From CAZUAQ01 sp964618455 (GTDB lineage: Bacteria > Planctomycetota > Phycisphaerae > UBA1845 > PWPN01): a stretch of DNA of 64,000 bases. Below, piece by piece: positions 53,961 through 62,896 of this stretch; position 1 is the stretch's first letter; the number at the start of each line of letters is the position of its first letter. The stretch is taken from the NCBI GenBank assembly GCA_964618455.1, contig CAZUAQ010000011.1, positions 1 to 64,000 on the forward strand. Direction: 5' to 3'. The position numbers were made by a program, and so were the translations under genes. The notes under the pieces were generated by a model. The model was not told the DNA's origin. It did not search any database and worked only from the letters and a program-made list of their open reading frames with translations.

Positions 53961-54454
53961 CAGTCCACGGAAGCCACGAAAAGCACGGATGAAGGGAAAG
54001 AAGAGAGAGCGAGAGTAAACCTGGATTAGAGCACGATTCTTTCTATGGCGGCCTTGGGGTAACTTCCGAAATTGGCCAGAAGACCGACCCTGTATCCACT
54101 CGCCTTGAGGTAATTGAGCAATTGGGCGCGATGCTCACTCGACAGTTCACTTAACGCCTTGATCTCCACAACGATCTTTTCGAAGCAGATAAAATCCGGC
54201 TTATAAAGATGAATCAGGGGGGTTCCCTTGTAACTTAATGCCAAGTTCGCCTGCGCGATAAAGGGAATTCCACAAATCTATAATTCGATTTCCAAGCATT
54301 CTTGATAGACCGATTCCAGAAATCCGCACCCCATTTCACGAGATACTTCAAAGATTGCTCCACGAATCGAGTAGGTCTCCCCCTCGAAAAACAACTTCTC
54401 CATTGTCTTTCTCTTTTCTTGATCATCTGTGTTTTCCGTGCTTTCCGTGGACTG
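53961..54454. mobile_element. Inverted-repeat cassette around the GxxExxY gene
   Basis: The left end (53961-53990) and right end (54425-54454) are imperfect inverted copies that share CAGTCCACGGAA exactly and then a similar CACGRAAAACAC/CACGAAAAGCAC stretch. They frame only the broken GxxExxY gene. No transposase is present. G+C is lower than in the flanks. Confidence 0.5.
54026..54403 (-). pseudogene. GxxExxY family gene interrupted by an in-frame amber codon
   Basis: The first 41 residues (start ATG 54403; MEKLFFEGETYSIRGAIFEVSREMG, then the family motif GCGFLESVY) run into TAG at 54278-54280. The same frame continues to the end with ICGIPFIAQANLALSYKGTPL... KPDFICFEKIVVEIKALSEL, ending in KAAIERIVL, which is the rest of the family (about 125 residues in total). 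One base change would restore it. The family is small, of unknown function, and often repeated and dispersed in genomes of this type. The gene lies inside an inverted-repeat cassette. Suppression or programmed readthrough is not supported, so I call it a pseudogene. Confidence 0.8.
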
Positions 54455-54476
54455 ATCCGCTGGAGTCGGTCCGTGG

Positions 54477-55259
54477 TCATTCGTAGCCGAGTTTGAGGCC
54501 TCGGCGCCAGGCGCGTTTCTGGCGATCCCACCAGGAGGGGCCTTCGGGCCGATCGATTTCCGGCTCCCGGCCGGCGTGTTCGAAGGGGTTGCTTGTCCGG
54601 GCCAGCCAGGCCTCCCAGGCATCGGGGTCGTAGTCGTGCGTGGTGCCGGTCAGGCGGATGAGCGAGGTCTCGGCTTCGTCGGCGATGGCGAAATCCTCTT
54701 CGGCGCGGAGGCTGCGAATCAGTGGCGGTAGCACTTCACGTTGCTGAATGTAGCCGAGCCCCTCGAGGCCGACGAGCCTCAACCGCCGCGGGTTCTCCTC
54801 ACCGATCATGTCCAGCAGTTGCTGACGGGCGGCGGCCTGTTGCCCGGGTTCGAGCAATCCCCTTTCCAGCAAGTTGACCAGTACCGACGCCGCATCCCAG
54901 CGGATCGAGTCGTTGATCGGCAGGGTCTCGGTCGAACGCGGCCCCGCCTCCAGCAGTGTCAGCAGTGTCGAGGCGGGACGATTATCTTCATAGCGGGAGA
55001 ACGCGCGGATGGCGATGCAGCGGATCTGTGTGACCGGATCGGTGCGGGCGACGGCATCGAGCACGTGAAACGCATCCTCGTCATCGACGTTGCGCGACTC
55101 GGCGATTCTCGCCACGGCGTCGCGCCGCACGTCGGCGTCCAGGGATTCGAGCGCGTTGCGGTAGTTCGTGGACGGGCTTCGGTAGCTCCATTTGCGCTTG
55201 GTCGATTCCGCACATCCGGACACGCTCACCAGGCAGAAGCCCAGCAGCAGGCAGGACAT
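54477..55259 (-). CDS. HEAT-repeat-like lipoprotein
   Basis: A 260-residue lipoprotein. ATG at 55259 gives a signal peptide and lipobox (MSCLLLGFCLVSVSGC); the frame is open to 55364 but that part overlaps murI. The mature part is a row of helical repeats with HEAT/PBS-like pattern: ESLDADVRRDAVARIAESRNVDDEDAFHVLDAVARTDPVTQIRCIAIRAFSRYED, LRLVGLEGLGYIQQREVLPPLIRSLRAEEDFAIADEAETSLIRLTGTTHDYDPDAWEAWL. These repeats mediate protein contacts. It follows murI by 55 bases. Function in the envelope is unknown. Confidence 0.7.
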   Translation of the reverse strand: MSCLLLGFCLVSVSGCAESTKRKWSYRSPSTNYRNALESLDADVRRDAVARIAESRNVDDEDAFHVLDAVARTDPVTQIRCIAIRAFSRYEDNRPASTLLTLLEAGPRSTETLPINDSIRWDAASVLVNLLERGLLEPGQQAAARQQLLDMIGEENPRRLRLVGLEGLGYIQQREVLPPLIRSLRAEEDFAIADEAETSLIRLTGTTHDYDPDAWEAWLARTSNPFEHAGREPEIDRPEGPSWWDRQKRAWRRGLKLGYE

Positions 55260-55314
55260 CCAGGTGCGCGCCCGCAGAATACGTATTCCGTGATGCTCAG
55301 GGGGGATGGAAGAA

Positions 55315-56172
55315 CTACGCCACGGTGCGATCGACGTGCGGATGTTCCGGATGATCCTCTTCATGGAAAAACTGCTCCGGGGTGACCCAAGTGACTTCGC
55401 GAATGGGCTTTCCGAGGAAGCGACCGCCCACTTCCCGGAAGCGCTGAGGATTGTCGCTCACGTAGCAATGGAGTGTACCGGCGCCCGGAGAGGTGGACAA
55501 GGACCCCGATGCGGTGAGCAGGGCGTGGACCGCCTGCGCGGTGGCCTCGGCGGAGTCGACCACCGCGGCGCCGGGCATCAGCTCCGCCACGGCGTCGGCG
55601 ACGAGCGGATAGTGGGTGCAGCCGAGCACCACCACCGCCGGGTCGAGCTTGCGCAGGCCCGACAGGTACTCTTCGAGCAGCATGCGCAGGATCGGGTCGT
55701 CCGGACCGCGGCCCTCCTCGATCAGGGGTACGAGGCTGGGGCACGCCAGTTGGGTCACGGGAAGATCGGGCGAAAGCTGATGGATGGCCTGGCGGTACGC
55801 CTCGGAGGCGACCGTGGATTCCGTCGCAAGCACGGCGATGCCCCGGCCCCGAGCTTCCTCCATGGCGGCGGCAGCTCCCGGCGCGACCACGCCGACCAGC
55901 GGCACGCCGATGCGATCACGCATTACTTCCAAGGCCAGGGCGCTGGCGGTGTTGCACGCCACGATGACCATCTTCGGATTAAACCGCATAAGGAAATGGC
56001 AATCCTGCTCGGCGAACTGAAGCACGGTGCGCGAGGTCTTCGTGCCGTAGGGCACGCGGGCGGTGTCCCCGAAGTAGACGATCGACTCACCGGGGAGGTG
56101 ATGCTGCAGGGCACGGACCACGGTCAGCCCGCCCAGGCCCGAATCAAAGACACCGATGGGTTGTTCGCTCAT
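55315..56172 (-). CDS. murI: Glutamate racemase
   Basis: A 285-residue enzyme making D-glutamate for peptidoglycan. The two catalytic cysteines are in VACNTASA (Cys73) and LGCTHYPL (Cys185), with the substrate site IGVFDSGLGGLTVVR at the N-terminus and VAPGAAAA in the middle. The length is normal. The C-terminal extension (VTPEQFFHEEDHPEHPHVDRTVA) is a little longer than in Escherichia. The presence of a murein gene matters for this phylum, in which peptidoglycan was long doubted. The HEAT lipoprotein gene follows. Confidence 0.95.
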   Translation of the reverse strand: MSEQPIGVFDSGLGGLTVVRALQHHLPGESIVYFGDTARVPYGTKTSRTVLQFAEQDCHFLMRFNPKMVIVACNTASALALEVMRDRIGVPLVGVVAPGAAAAMEEARGRGIAVLATESTVASEAYRQAIHQLSPDLPVTQLACPSLVPLIEEGRGPDDPILRMLLEEYLSGLRKLDPAVVVLGCTHYPLVADAVAELMPGAAVVDSAEATAQAVHALLTASGSLSTSPGAGTLHCYVSDNPQRFREVGGRFLGKPIREVTWVTPEQFFHEEDHPEHPHVDRTVA

Positions 56173-56429
56173 GAATTCATCCCTGAAATATTCGCGCGTG
56201 CCGATCTCCAGCTATCCTATCGTACGAAAACCGCCGCTTGCACGAGTCGAAATCCGCACCGGGCGCGACCGTCTTGCGAAGCCCATACGCTTCCGATAGA
56301 TTGAGCTTCCGATACTCCGATCGGTACGCACCCAGTCAGATCCATGGTCCAGCATTTTCGTTCGGCCGCGAAAGACGGCTCGCGTTGTCGATTCCGCACT
56401 CGCGCCGGACAGCGGAGAACAGTCTCATC

Positions 56430-57671
56430 ATGCCGAAAACCAGCACCCTCATCAAGGATAACCTCGAACGCGTGCTCGACAGTGCCCTCGACGCCGGTCA
56501 GGGCCTCTTGCGGCTCACCCCCACGTGGGTACCGCGAAGCTTTCTGCACCCGGGCAAGCGGATCAAGCTGCATCCAGACGACTGGTATGCCATGGGCACG
56601 CATCGCGGCGGGATTGACGAGCGCTGGTTTGCCAGCACCACTGAAGCGATGAACGACAATCGCGAGGACGACGAGGGCCTCAGTTATGTCGCCTTCGAGG
56701 GCAAGCGGTTTCAGCTTCGCGACGCCGTGGCGGCGAAGGGCGACCGGCTGATCGGCAAGAGCATGTACGACACGTACAAAAAGTGGCCGGTCTACTCCAA
56801 GTTCTTCGACAACATGGGGCCGATCCCGCATCACATGCACCAGCGGCCCGAGCACGCCAAGCTCACCAACCAGGAGGGCAAGCCGGAGTCGTACTACTTT
56901 CCGCCGCAGCTCAATAACGTCGACAACAACTTTCCGTATACCTTCATGGGCCTTGAACCGGGGACGACGAAGGAAGACGTCCGCCGCTGCCTGGAACGCT
57001 GGGACAAGGGTGACAACAAGATCCTCGATCTGTCGCGGGCGTATCGACTCCAGCGCGGCTCGGGGTGGCTGATCCCCGCCGGTGTGCTGCATGCCCCGGG
57101 CTCGCTGTGCACGTATGAGCCGCAGTGGGGCTCCGACGTGTTCGGCATGTTCCAGAACATCGTCGAAGGCCGCGTCGTGCCGTGGGATCTGCTCGTCAAG
57201 GACGTCCCCAAGGAAAAGCACCGCGACCTCGATTTCATCATCGAGCAGCTCGACTGGGAGAAGAACGTCGACACGCACTTCGCCGCGAGCAATCAGCTCT
57301 TCCCGATCACGGACGAAGTCCGCAGCGGCGAAGGGTATACCGATCGCTGGATCGTCTACGGCCTCATCGACGGCGAGCAGTTGTTCAGCGCGAAGGAACT
57401 GACCGTCGAGCCCGGTGCGAAGTGCACACTGAAGGATCCCGGCGCGAGCGGCTGGATCACGGTGCAGGGCCGCGGCCGCATCGGCAAGCTCGAACTGCAG
57501 ACGCCGGCGATGGTTCGCTTCGGCGAGGAGACGATCGACGAGGTCTTTATCACGCACGAGGCCGCCACCGCGGGTGTTAAAGTCGAGAACACCGGGGATG
57601 AGCCGCTGGTGAGCCTGCGGTACTTCGGCCCCGGCGTGCACGAGAACCTGCCGAAGATTGGCGACGCATAA
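56430..57671 (+). CDS. Cupin-type sugar isomerase-like protein (class I phosphomannose isomerase-like)
   Basis: A 413-residue cytoplasmic protein. ATG at 56430 gives MPKTSTLIKDNLERVLDSALDAG. It has two cupin-type regions: the first PIPHHMHQRPEHAKLTNQEGKPE with metal His residues, and GSGWLIPAGVLHAPGSLCTYEPQWGSDVF with the following His/Glu ligands. This pattern is that of mannose-6-phosphate-isomerase-like proteins found in planctomycete sugar operons. It starts a four-gene sugar cassette with a TIM-barrel isomerase and two oxidoreductases. The substrate may be a modified hexose, not necessarily mannose 6-phosphate. Confidence 0.8.
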   Translation: MPKTSTLIKDNLERVLDSALDAGQGLLRLTPTWVPRSFLHPGKRIKLHPDDWYAMGTHRGGIDERWFASTTEAMNDNREDDEGLSYVAFEGKRFQLRDAVAAKGDRLIGKSMYDTYKKWPVYSKFFDNMGPIPHHMHQRPEHAKLTNQEGKPESYYFPPQLNNVDNNFPYTFMGLEPGTTKEDVRRCLERWDKGDNKILDLSRAYRLQRGSGWLIPAGVLHAPGSLCTYEPQWGSDVFGMFQNIVEGRVVPWDLLVKDVPKEKHRDLDFIIEQLDWEKNVDTHFAASNQLFPITDEVRSGEGYTDRWIVYGLIDGEQLFSAKELTVEPGAKCTLKDPGASGWITVQGRGRIGKLELQTPAMVRFGEETIDEVFITHEAATAGVKVENTGDEPLVSLRYFGPGVHENLPKIGDA

Positions 57672-57677
57672 GAATGA

Positions 57678-57741
57678 TTCATTCGCAGATGACACAGATT
57701 GATTCTTACTTCTCTCTTCATCTGCGCAATCTGCGGATGAA
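57678..57741. repeat. Hairpin related to the 1.9-kb inverted repeat
   Basis: Arms 57678-57699 and 57720-57741 (22 bases) are inverted with four mismatches and a 20-base loop. The right arm equals part of the 31-bp arms at 1893-2114. It lies in the 122-base gap after the cupin gene. Confidence 0.6.
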
Positions 57742-57793
57742 CCCATCCTGAGAATGACACGAGTAGCTTTGCAATAGCGATCTGGAGACCACC

Positions 57794-58849
57794 ATGAGCG
57801 CGACACATACGAACAACTTCCCGAGACTTCACAACGCCGCGTGGCCGGGTCTTGTGGGCAAGGGCCCGGATTCCGAGCCGCCGATCGATCTGGACGCGAT
57901 GCTCGACCTGACCGCCGGGGCGGATGTCGACGGCGTGAAGTTCGACGGCATCGACCTGTTTCTCTTCGAGCCGCACATCGACATCGATATCGATGAAGGC
58001 GGACTGAAGAAGGTGGCGGAAGCGATCAGTCAGCGCGGGCTGGTGGTCGGCTCCGTGGTGGCGCCGGTGTGGCCGCCGACGGGCGGCGGATCGGCCATGG
58101 GCAGTGAGAAGGATCGCAAGCAATACCTCGAGCAGGTGCGCAAGGCGTGTCGCATTGCCAGAACGCTGAAGGAACTCGGCATCCGTCCTTACGGCGTGGT
58201 GCGGATCGACTCGGCATGCGGACCGGCGGAGTGGGCGGAGGACCCGGAGGGTAACCAGAAGAAGATTGCCGAGACATTCCGGCGGGCGTGCGACGTGGCG
58301 GAAGAGCACGGCGAGCGCCTGGCGGCCGAGGGCGAAGTCTGCTGGGGCGGCATGCACTCGTGGAAGCGGATGGTGCAGTTGCTGGAGATGGTCGATCGGC
58401 CGAAGACGCTGGGCTTCCAGGCGGACATGGCCCACACGCTGCTGTACACACTGGGGGTGAACGCGCCGGAAGATGCGCTTCTGCCGCCGGATTATGACTG
58501 GAAGGACGGCAGCAGGCTGGACGACGCCCTGAAGACGCTGACCGCCGCCCTGCGGCCGTGGACCATCGACTTTCATATCGCGCAGAACGACGCGTCGGTT
58601 CACGGCACGGGCTCGCACGACAAGACGGGCCGCCACTGCCTCGCCGATGATCCAAACGGCAAGCTCGACATTCTGCGGCACGCCGGGTACTGGCTCAAGG
58701 ACGAATCCGGAGATCCAACGTTGAGCTTTCAGCATATCTGCTGGGACGGCTGCATGTTCCCCAACGACGTCATGATGAAGCCCGAGACGTGGAACACGAT
58801 CCTGGCGGCGATGGTGGCGGTACGGGATCAACACGGATGGAAAAAGTAA
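57794..58849 (+). CDS. TIM-barrel sugar isomerase/epimerase-like protein (AP endonuclease 2 superfamily)
   Basis: A 351-residue cytoplasmic protein of the xylose-isomerase-like (PF01261) type: DGVKFDGIDLFLFEPHIDIDIDEGGLKKVAEAI, GLVVGSVVAPVWPPTGGGSAMGSEKDRKQYLEQVRKACRIARTLKELG, then an acidic strand AAEGEVCWGGMHSWKRMVQLLEMVDRPKTLGFQADMAHT with candidate metal Glu/Asp/His, and the end TLSFQHICWDGCMFPND. It stands between the cupin isomerase and a Gfo/Idh/MocA oxidoreductase, the usual arrangement for oxidative breakdown of unusual sugars or inositols. Confidence 0.85.
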   Translation: MSATHTNNFPRLHNAAWPGLVGKGPDSEPPIDLDAMLDLTAGADVDGVKFDGIDLFLFEPHIDIDIDEGGLKKVAEAISQRGLVVGSVVAPVWPPTGGGSAMGSEKDRKQYLEQVRKACRIARTLKELGIRPYGVVRIDSACGPAEWAEDPEGNQKKIAETFRRACDVAEEHGERLAAEGEVCWGGMHSWKRMVQLLEMVDRPKTLGFQADMAHTLLYTLGVNAPEDALLPPDYDWKDGSRLDDALKTLTAALRPWTIDFHIAQNDASVHGTGSHDKTGRHCLADDPNGKLDILRHAGYWLKDESGDPTLSFQHICWDGCMFPNDVMMKPETWNTILAAMVAVRDQHGWKK

Positions 58850-58910
58850 GATCGAATGACGAAACCGGAATGAAGAACACCGAATACCGTGAAGAGCAGA
58901 GGAAGAGTTC

Positions 58911-60068
58911 ATGAGTAAGCCACTTAACGTCGGCATGATCGGCTACGGTTTCATGGGCCGCGCCCATACGAACGCGTATCGCAAGGTGAACCAGTTTTTC
59001 GATCTCGAGTACCAGCCGGTGCTCAAGGCGGCGTGCGCGCGGAAGAAGGACAAGGCCCAGGCCTTCGCCGACAACTGGGGCTATGAATCGATCGAGACCG
59101 ACTGGCGGAAGCTTATCGAGCGGAAGGATATCGACCTGATCGACATCGGCTCGCCCAACAACACGCACAGGGAGATCGTGCTCGCCGCCGCCGAGGCGGG
59201 AAAGATGATTCTGTGCGAGAAGCCGCTGGCGATGAACGTCGCCGAAGCCGAGGAGATGGTGGCGGCGGTGGAGAAGGCGGGCGTGCCGAACATGGTGTGG
59301 TTCAATTACCGCCGCGTGCCGGCCATCTCGCTGGCGAAGCAGGTCGTCGATGAAGGTCGCGTCGGCAAGGCGTATCACTATCGCGCGACGTACCTGCAGG
59401 ACTGGACCATCGCCACGGATGTGCCGCAGGGCGGGGCAACGCTCTGGCGGCTGGATGTGGATGTAGCCGGTTCGGGCGTGACGGGCGATCTCCTGGCGCA
59501 CTCGATCGACACCGCCGAGTGGCTGAACGGGCCGATCGCGAAGGTCAGCGCCGCCACCGAGACCTTTGTCAAGCAGCGCGAGCACGCGGAAACCGGCAAG
59601 GTGCAGCCCGTCGGCATCGACGACGCCTGCATGTTCCTGGCGGTCTTCGCCAACGGTTCGATGGGAACGTTCGAGTCGACGCGCTACGCTCGCGGCCGTA
59701 AGAACTACAACACCTTCGAGCTCAACGGTGAACAGGGCAGCGTGTTCTTTGACCTCGAAGACCCGCACATCCTGCAGTACTTCAAGTACGCCGATCCGAA
59801 GACCGGCACGAAGGTCGAGGATCACCTCACCGGTTGGCAGCGTATTCACGTGACCAACTTCGAGCATCCTTACATGGACAAGTGGTGGGTGCCGGGTTGC
59901 ACCGTCGGTTACGAGCACACGTTCATCCACGCGCTGGCGGACTTCCTGGAAGGATTGTCCACGGGGAAGGGAACGCAGCCGGACTTCCGCTCGGGCCTGC
60001 GGACGCAGAAGGTCTGCGACGCCGTCCTGGAGAGCGCGCGGACGAGTGCGTGGGTCGCGATCGACTGA
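58911..60068 (+). CDS. Gfo/Idh/MocA family NAD(P)-dependent oxidoreductase
   Basis: A 385-residue cytoplasmic dehydrogenase. The Rossmann loop is GMIGYGFMGRAHTNAYR; the EKP motif with catalytic Lys is MILCEKPLAMNVAEAEEMV; and the C-terminal alpha/beta domain follows with GGATLWRLDVDVAGSGVTGDLLAHSIDTAEWL. It is typical of sugar-derivative oxidation. It follows the TIM-barrel gene by 61 bases and precedes the bidirectional terminator at 60121. The exact sugar is unknown. Confidence 0.93.
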   Translation: MSKPLNVGMIGYGFMGRAHTNAYRKVNQFFDLEYQPVLKAACARKKDKAQAFADNWGYESIETDWRKLIERKDIDLIDIGSPNNTHREIVLAAAEAGKMILCEKPLAMNVAEAEEMVAAVEKAGVPNMVWFNYRRVPAISLAKQVVDEGRVGKAYHYRATYLQDWTIATDVPQGGATLWRLDVDVAGSGVTGDLLAHSIDTAEWLNGPIAKVSAATETFVKQREHAETGKVQPVGIDDACMFLAVFANGSMGTFESTRYARGRKNYNTFELNGEQGSVFFDLEDPHILQYFKYADPKTGTKVEDHLTGWQRIHVTNFEHPYMDKWWVPGCTVGYEHTFIHALADFLEGLSTGKGTQPDFRSGLRTQKVCDAVLESARTSAWVAID

Positions 60069-60120
60069 GCATTCGCCGGGAATTCGGTTCGCCCGCACGG
60101 CTTGTCATCCGTACATCAAA

Positions 60121-60148
60121 AAAGCCCGAGCCATTCGGCTCGGGCTTT
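60121..60148. terminator. Bidirectional rho-independent terminator
   Basis: AAAGCCCGAGCC-ATTC-GGCTCGGGCTTT, a perfect 12-base-pair stem with T/A-rich flanks on both sides, between the tail-to-tail oxidoreductase genes (60068 and 60183). Confidence 0.9.
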
Positions 60149-60182
60149 CTTCGAATCATTACGACGTTCTGTTGGCCTGCGA

Positions 60183-61391
60183 TCAGGCGATGTCCGCGTA
60201 GTTGTACTGCGGAATCCTGAGCGTCTCGCCGTCCTTGAGCGCGGACTCGTGAGCAATGACGCCGGAAACGCTCATGTTCAACGCCATGGCGACATCCACC
60301 AGCGGCTTGCGATTCTGGATGATGGCCATCACGAAGTCGTGCATCAGGCGACCGTGCGATCCGCCATGTCCGCCGGCTTTCACGCCCGGGGGCAGCGGCG
60401 GACGCTCGATGTTGGGCAGCTTGTCCTTATCGAGGCCGGCGTACTCGCCGTAGACCGTCCCTCGCTGACCGCGGACACGGCCCATCTCGCCGCCACGGCC
60501 GGGCGTATCCCAGCTCACCGCCATGCGCGACGATCCGCCTTCGCTGGTACGGAAGAGGGCGATCTCAGTGCCGAAGGGATTCTTCCAGGGATTGTTCTCG
60601 GGCTTGAGATGGTCGATGACGCTCGGCATGGCCAGGCAGGTGACCTCGGTGAAGCTGCCGCCGGTCACGCCGATGTGGTAGGCGTTCGAGTGCGTCGGGT
60701 ACCACTGCGGAGGCAGTCCGACGCGCCACCCCTTGTAAGACGCGATCGGCGTCGGCATCCAGTGATAGTATTCACCTTCGGAATAAACGATCTCGCCGAG
60801 CCCGCCCGCCTTGTAGATCTCCCGCGCGGCGTGGAGATCGGCATGGTAGCAGGAGGTCTCGAACATCATGTACTTCAGGCCGGTCTTCTTGACGGTCTCG
60901 AAGAGTTCCTCGCCTTCCTCGACGTTGCCGAACACCGCCGGGACGGCCGTGCACACGTGCTTGCCGTGCTTGAGCGCCTCGATGCAGTGCCGGGCATGGT
61001 TCGGAGCATCGGTTGCGACGAAAACCACTTCAACCGACTTGTCCTTGACCAATTCCTCGAGGGAGGGGTACTTCGTCTCGCAGCGCACGGCCTTGGCGAG
61101 TTGGTCACAGCGATCCGGGACGATATCGCTGACCGCCTGCACCTTGACGTTGGGATGATCCTGGAAGCTGAACGCGGCGCCGAACCTGCAGACGCCGTAA
61201 CCGACGATGCCCACTCGGAGCTTGCGATCGGAGACCGGCTCCCAACCCTTGGACGCATCGGGGTCCTTCTCTTCCTCGAAGCCGGGGATCACTTTCTTGT
61301 CCTCGCCCTGGGCGGTCTGGCCCAGACTCAGCGCGGCGGCGCCGGCGCCCATGGCATGAAGGAACGAACGTCGTGAGGTGAAATCGGACAT
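60183..61391 (-). CDS. Tat-exported Gfo/Idh/MocA oxidoreductase
   Basis: A 402-residue exported dehydrogenase. The start ATG at 61391 is preferred for AGGGAGA spacing; 61394 is also possible. The N-terminus has a Tat motif (SRRSFLHAMGAGAAALSLG). The Rossmann loop is LRVGIVGYGVCRFGAAFSFQ; the catalytic segment LKHGKHVCTAVPAVFGNVEEGEEL departs from the common EKP motif (here Val-Pro-Ala). The C-terminal part has YSEGEYYHWMPTPIASYKGWRVGLPPQWYPTHSN. Planctomycetes keep many such secreted oxidoreductases with cofactor loaded before export. It faces the cytosolic homologue across the terminator and might act on the same compound outside. Confidence 0.92.
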   Translation of the reverse strand: MSDFTSRRSFLHAMGAGAAALSLGQTAQGEDKKVIPGFEEEKDPDASKGWEPVSDRKLRVGIVGYGVCRFGAAFSFQDHPNVKVQAVSDIVPDRCDQLAKAVRCETKYPSLEELVKDKSVEVVFVATDAPNHARHCIEALKHGKHVCTAVPAVFGNVEEGEELFETVKKTGLKYMMFETSCYHADLHAAREIYKAGGLGEIVYSEGEYYHWMPTPIASYKGWRVGLPPQWYPTHSNAYHIGVTGGSFTEVTCLAMPSVIDHLKPENNPWKNPFGTEIALFRTSEGGSSRMAVSWDTPGRGGEMGRVRGQRGTVYGEYAGLDKDKLPNIERPPLPPGVKAGGHGGSHGRLMHDFVMAIIQNRKPLVDVAMALNMSVSGVIAHESALKDGETLRIPQYNYADIA

Positions 61392-61513
61392 CATATTCTC
61401 CCTAAAAGGCTTTGGAATCTGCAGGCTCATGGTACTCCATCCGCCCGGTCCGTCAAGAAAGGCGGGGAATCGAAGATCGTGCATACGGAACTTACACTTC
61501 GTCCGCGAAACGT

Positions 61514-62896
61514 CTACGCGACAAGGCCCGTGGCTCTGCCGGTGCCGTCCCCGAAGGCTTCCGTCTCCACGCCCATGCGGTCCAGCATGGAGAGGAAGAG
61601 GTTCGCCATCGGCGTTTCCTTGGGGTAGCGGATATGCCGTCCGGGGGTCAGCGTGCCGTTGCCCTTTCCGGCGAGCAGGACCGGCAGGTCGAGATGGGAG
61701 TGGCGGTTGCCGTCTCCCAGGCCGCTGCCGTAGCAGATCATGCTGTGGTCCAGGAGCGAGCCCTCGCCTTCCGGGGTTTCCTTCAATCGCTTGAGGAAGC
61801 GAGCCAGTTCCTTCACGTGGAACAGGTTGATCTTCCGAAGGGCGTCGATCTTCGCCTTGTCGCCCCCGTGGTGCGACAGGTGATGATGCCCGTCTTTCAC
61901 GTCGAGTTCGCGATAGGGCCGATTATTCCCGGCGTGCGCGAGCATGAACGTGTAGATTCGAGTGGCGTCGGTCTGCATGGCCACCGTCATGAGATCGTAC
62001 ATGAGCCGGAGGTGTTCTTTGTAATCGGAGGGAACGCCATCGGGCTTGTCCAGCTCGGGCATCGGGGCATCATCCTCATCACCGCGCACGTAGAGCAGGC
62101 GTTCGATGCGCAACTCGATATCGCGCACAGCGGTGAAGTATTCGTCGATCTTTCGCTTGTCCTCGCCACCGAGGCGCTTTCGCAGGGAGGCGGCATCCTC
62201 GCGTACGAGGTCGAGGACACTCTTGCGGTACTGGAAACGTCGGCGACCGGCTTCATCGGTGGGGGCGGTGGCATCACCGCCGAAGAGCCGCTCGAAGACG
62301 AGGCGGGGATTGACTTCCTTGGCGGTGGGCATGAACTCGGTCCGCCAGGAGATGTTCTGTGTATAGATGCAACTGTACCCGGAATCGCAGACGCCGGCGT
62401 TGAAGGATTTCTCACAGCCCAGTTCAAGGGAAGGCAGTCGGGTGTTGCGGCCGATCTGCTCGGCGGCGAACTGATCGACGGATTGGCCGAGCTTCACGCC
62501 GCGTCCGCCGGTCTTGTAGGGATGCGCGGCGGTGAGGAAGGAAGCCGACGCGCGGGCATGGTCACCCGGGCCGTCGCCAAGGGCCAGGCCATTGCGATGT
62601 GCCAGGCCGCTGAGAATCGAGAAATCCTCACGCAGGTCGGCCAGAGGTTCGAGCGAGGGCGTGATTTCGTAATCGGCGCCCTCGGTCGCCGGTGTCCAGT
62701 CCTCCATCACTTTGCCGTTGGGCACGAAGAGATAAACCATTCGATTGGGATGCCGAGCGGGCATGCCGGCCGAGGCGGGCAGCGCTGTCGGCGTGCCGGC
62801 CCGGGCGGTTTTCATCACATCCAGCAAGGGCAACGCCATGGCGGTGCCGACCCCACGCAGCATGGTGCGGCGCGACATGTCATACGATCGATTCAT
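61514..62896 (-). CDS. DUF1552 (HxxSHH) family protein
   Basis: A 460-residue protein of PF07586. The N-terminus has a Tat-like signal (MSRRTMLRGVGTAMALPLLD). The hallmark motif HHHLSHH is present in VKDGHHHLSHHGGD; the C-terminal region ICYGSGLGDGNRHSHLDLPVLLAGKG is typical. The metal site and alkaline-phosphatase-like fold are known for the family; the reaction is not. It overlaps the downstream end of the DUF1592 gene by four bases (ATGA), so the two are translated together. Confidence 0.92.
   Translation of the reverse strand: MNRSYDMSRRTMLRGVGTAMALPLLDVMKTARAGTPTALPASAGMPARHPNRMVYLFVPNGKVMEDWTPATEGADYEITPSLEPLADLREDFSILSGLAHRNGLALGDGPGDHARASASFLTAAHPYKTGGRGVKLGQSVDQFAAEQIGRNTRLPSLELGCEKSFNAGVCDSGYSCIYTQNISWRTEFMPTAKEVNPRLVFERLFGGDATAPTDEAGRRRFQYRKSVLDLVREDAASLRKRLGGEDKRKIDEYFTAVRDIELRIERLLYVRGDEDDAPMPELDKPDGVPSDYKEHLRLMYDLMTVAMQTDATRIYTFMLAHAGNNRPYRELDVKDGHHHLSHHGGDKAKIDALRKINLFHVKELARFLKRLKETPEGEGSLLDHSMICYGSGLGDGNRHSHLDLPVLLAGKGNGTLTPGRHIRYPKETPMANLFLSMLDRMGVETEAFGDGTGRATGLVA

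Noticed and set aside
56217..57806. 529-codon minus-strand frame opposite the cupin isomerase
   Set aside because: No motif; antisense to the cupin gene.
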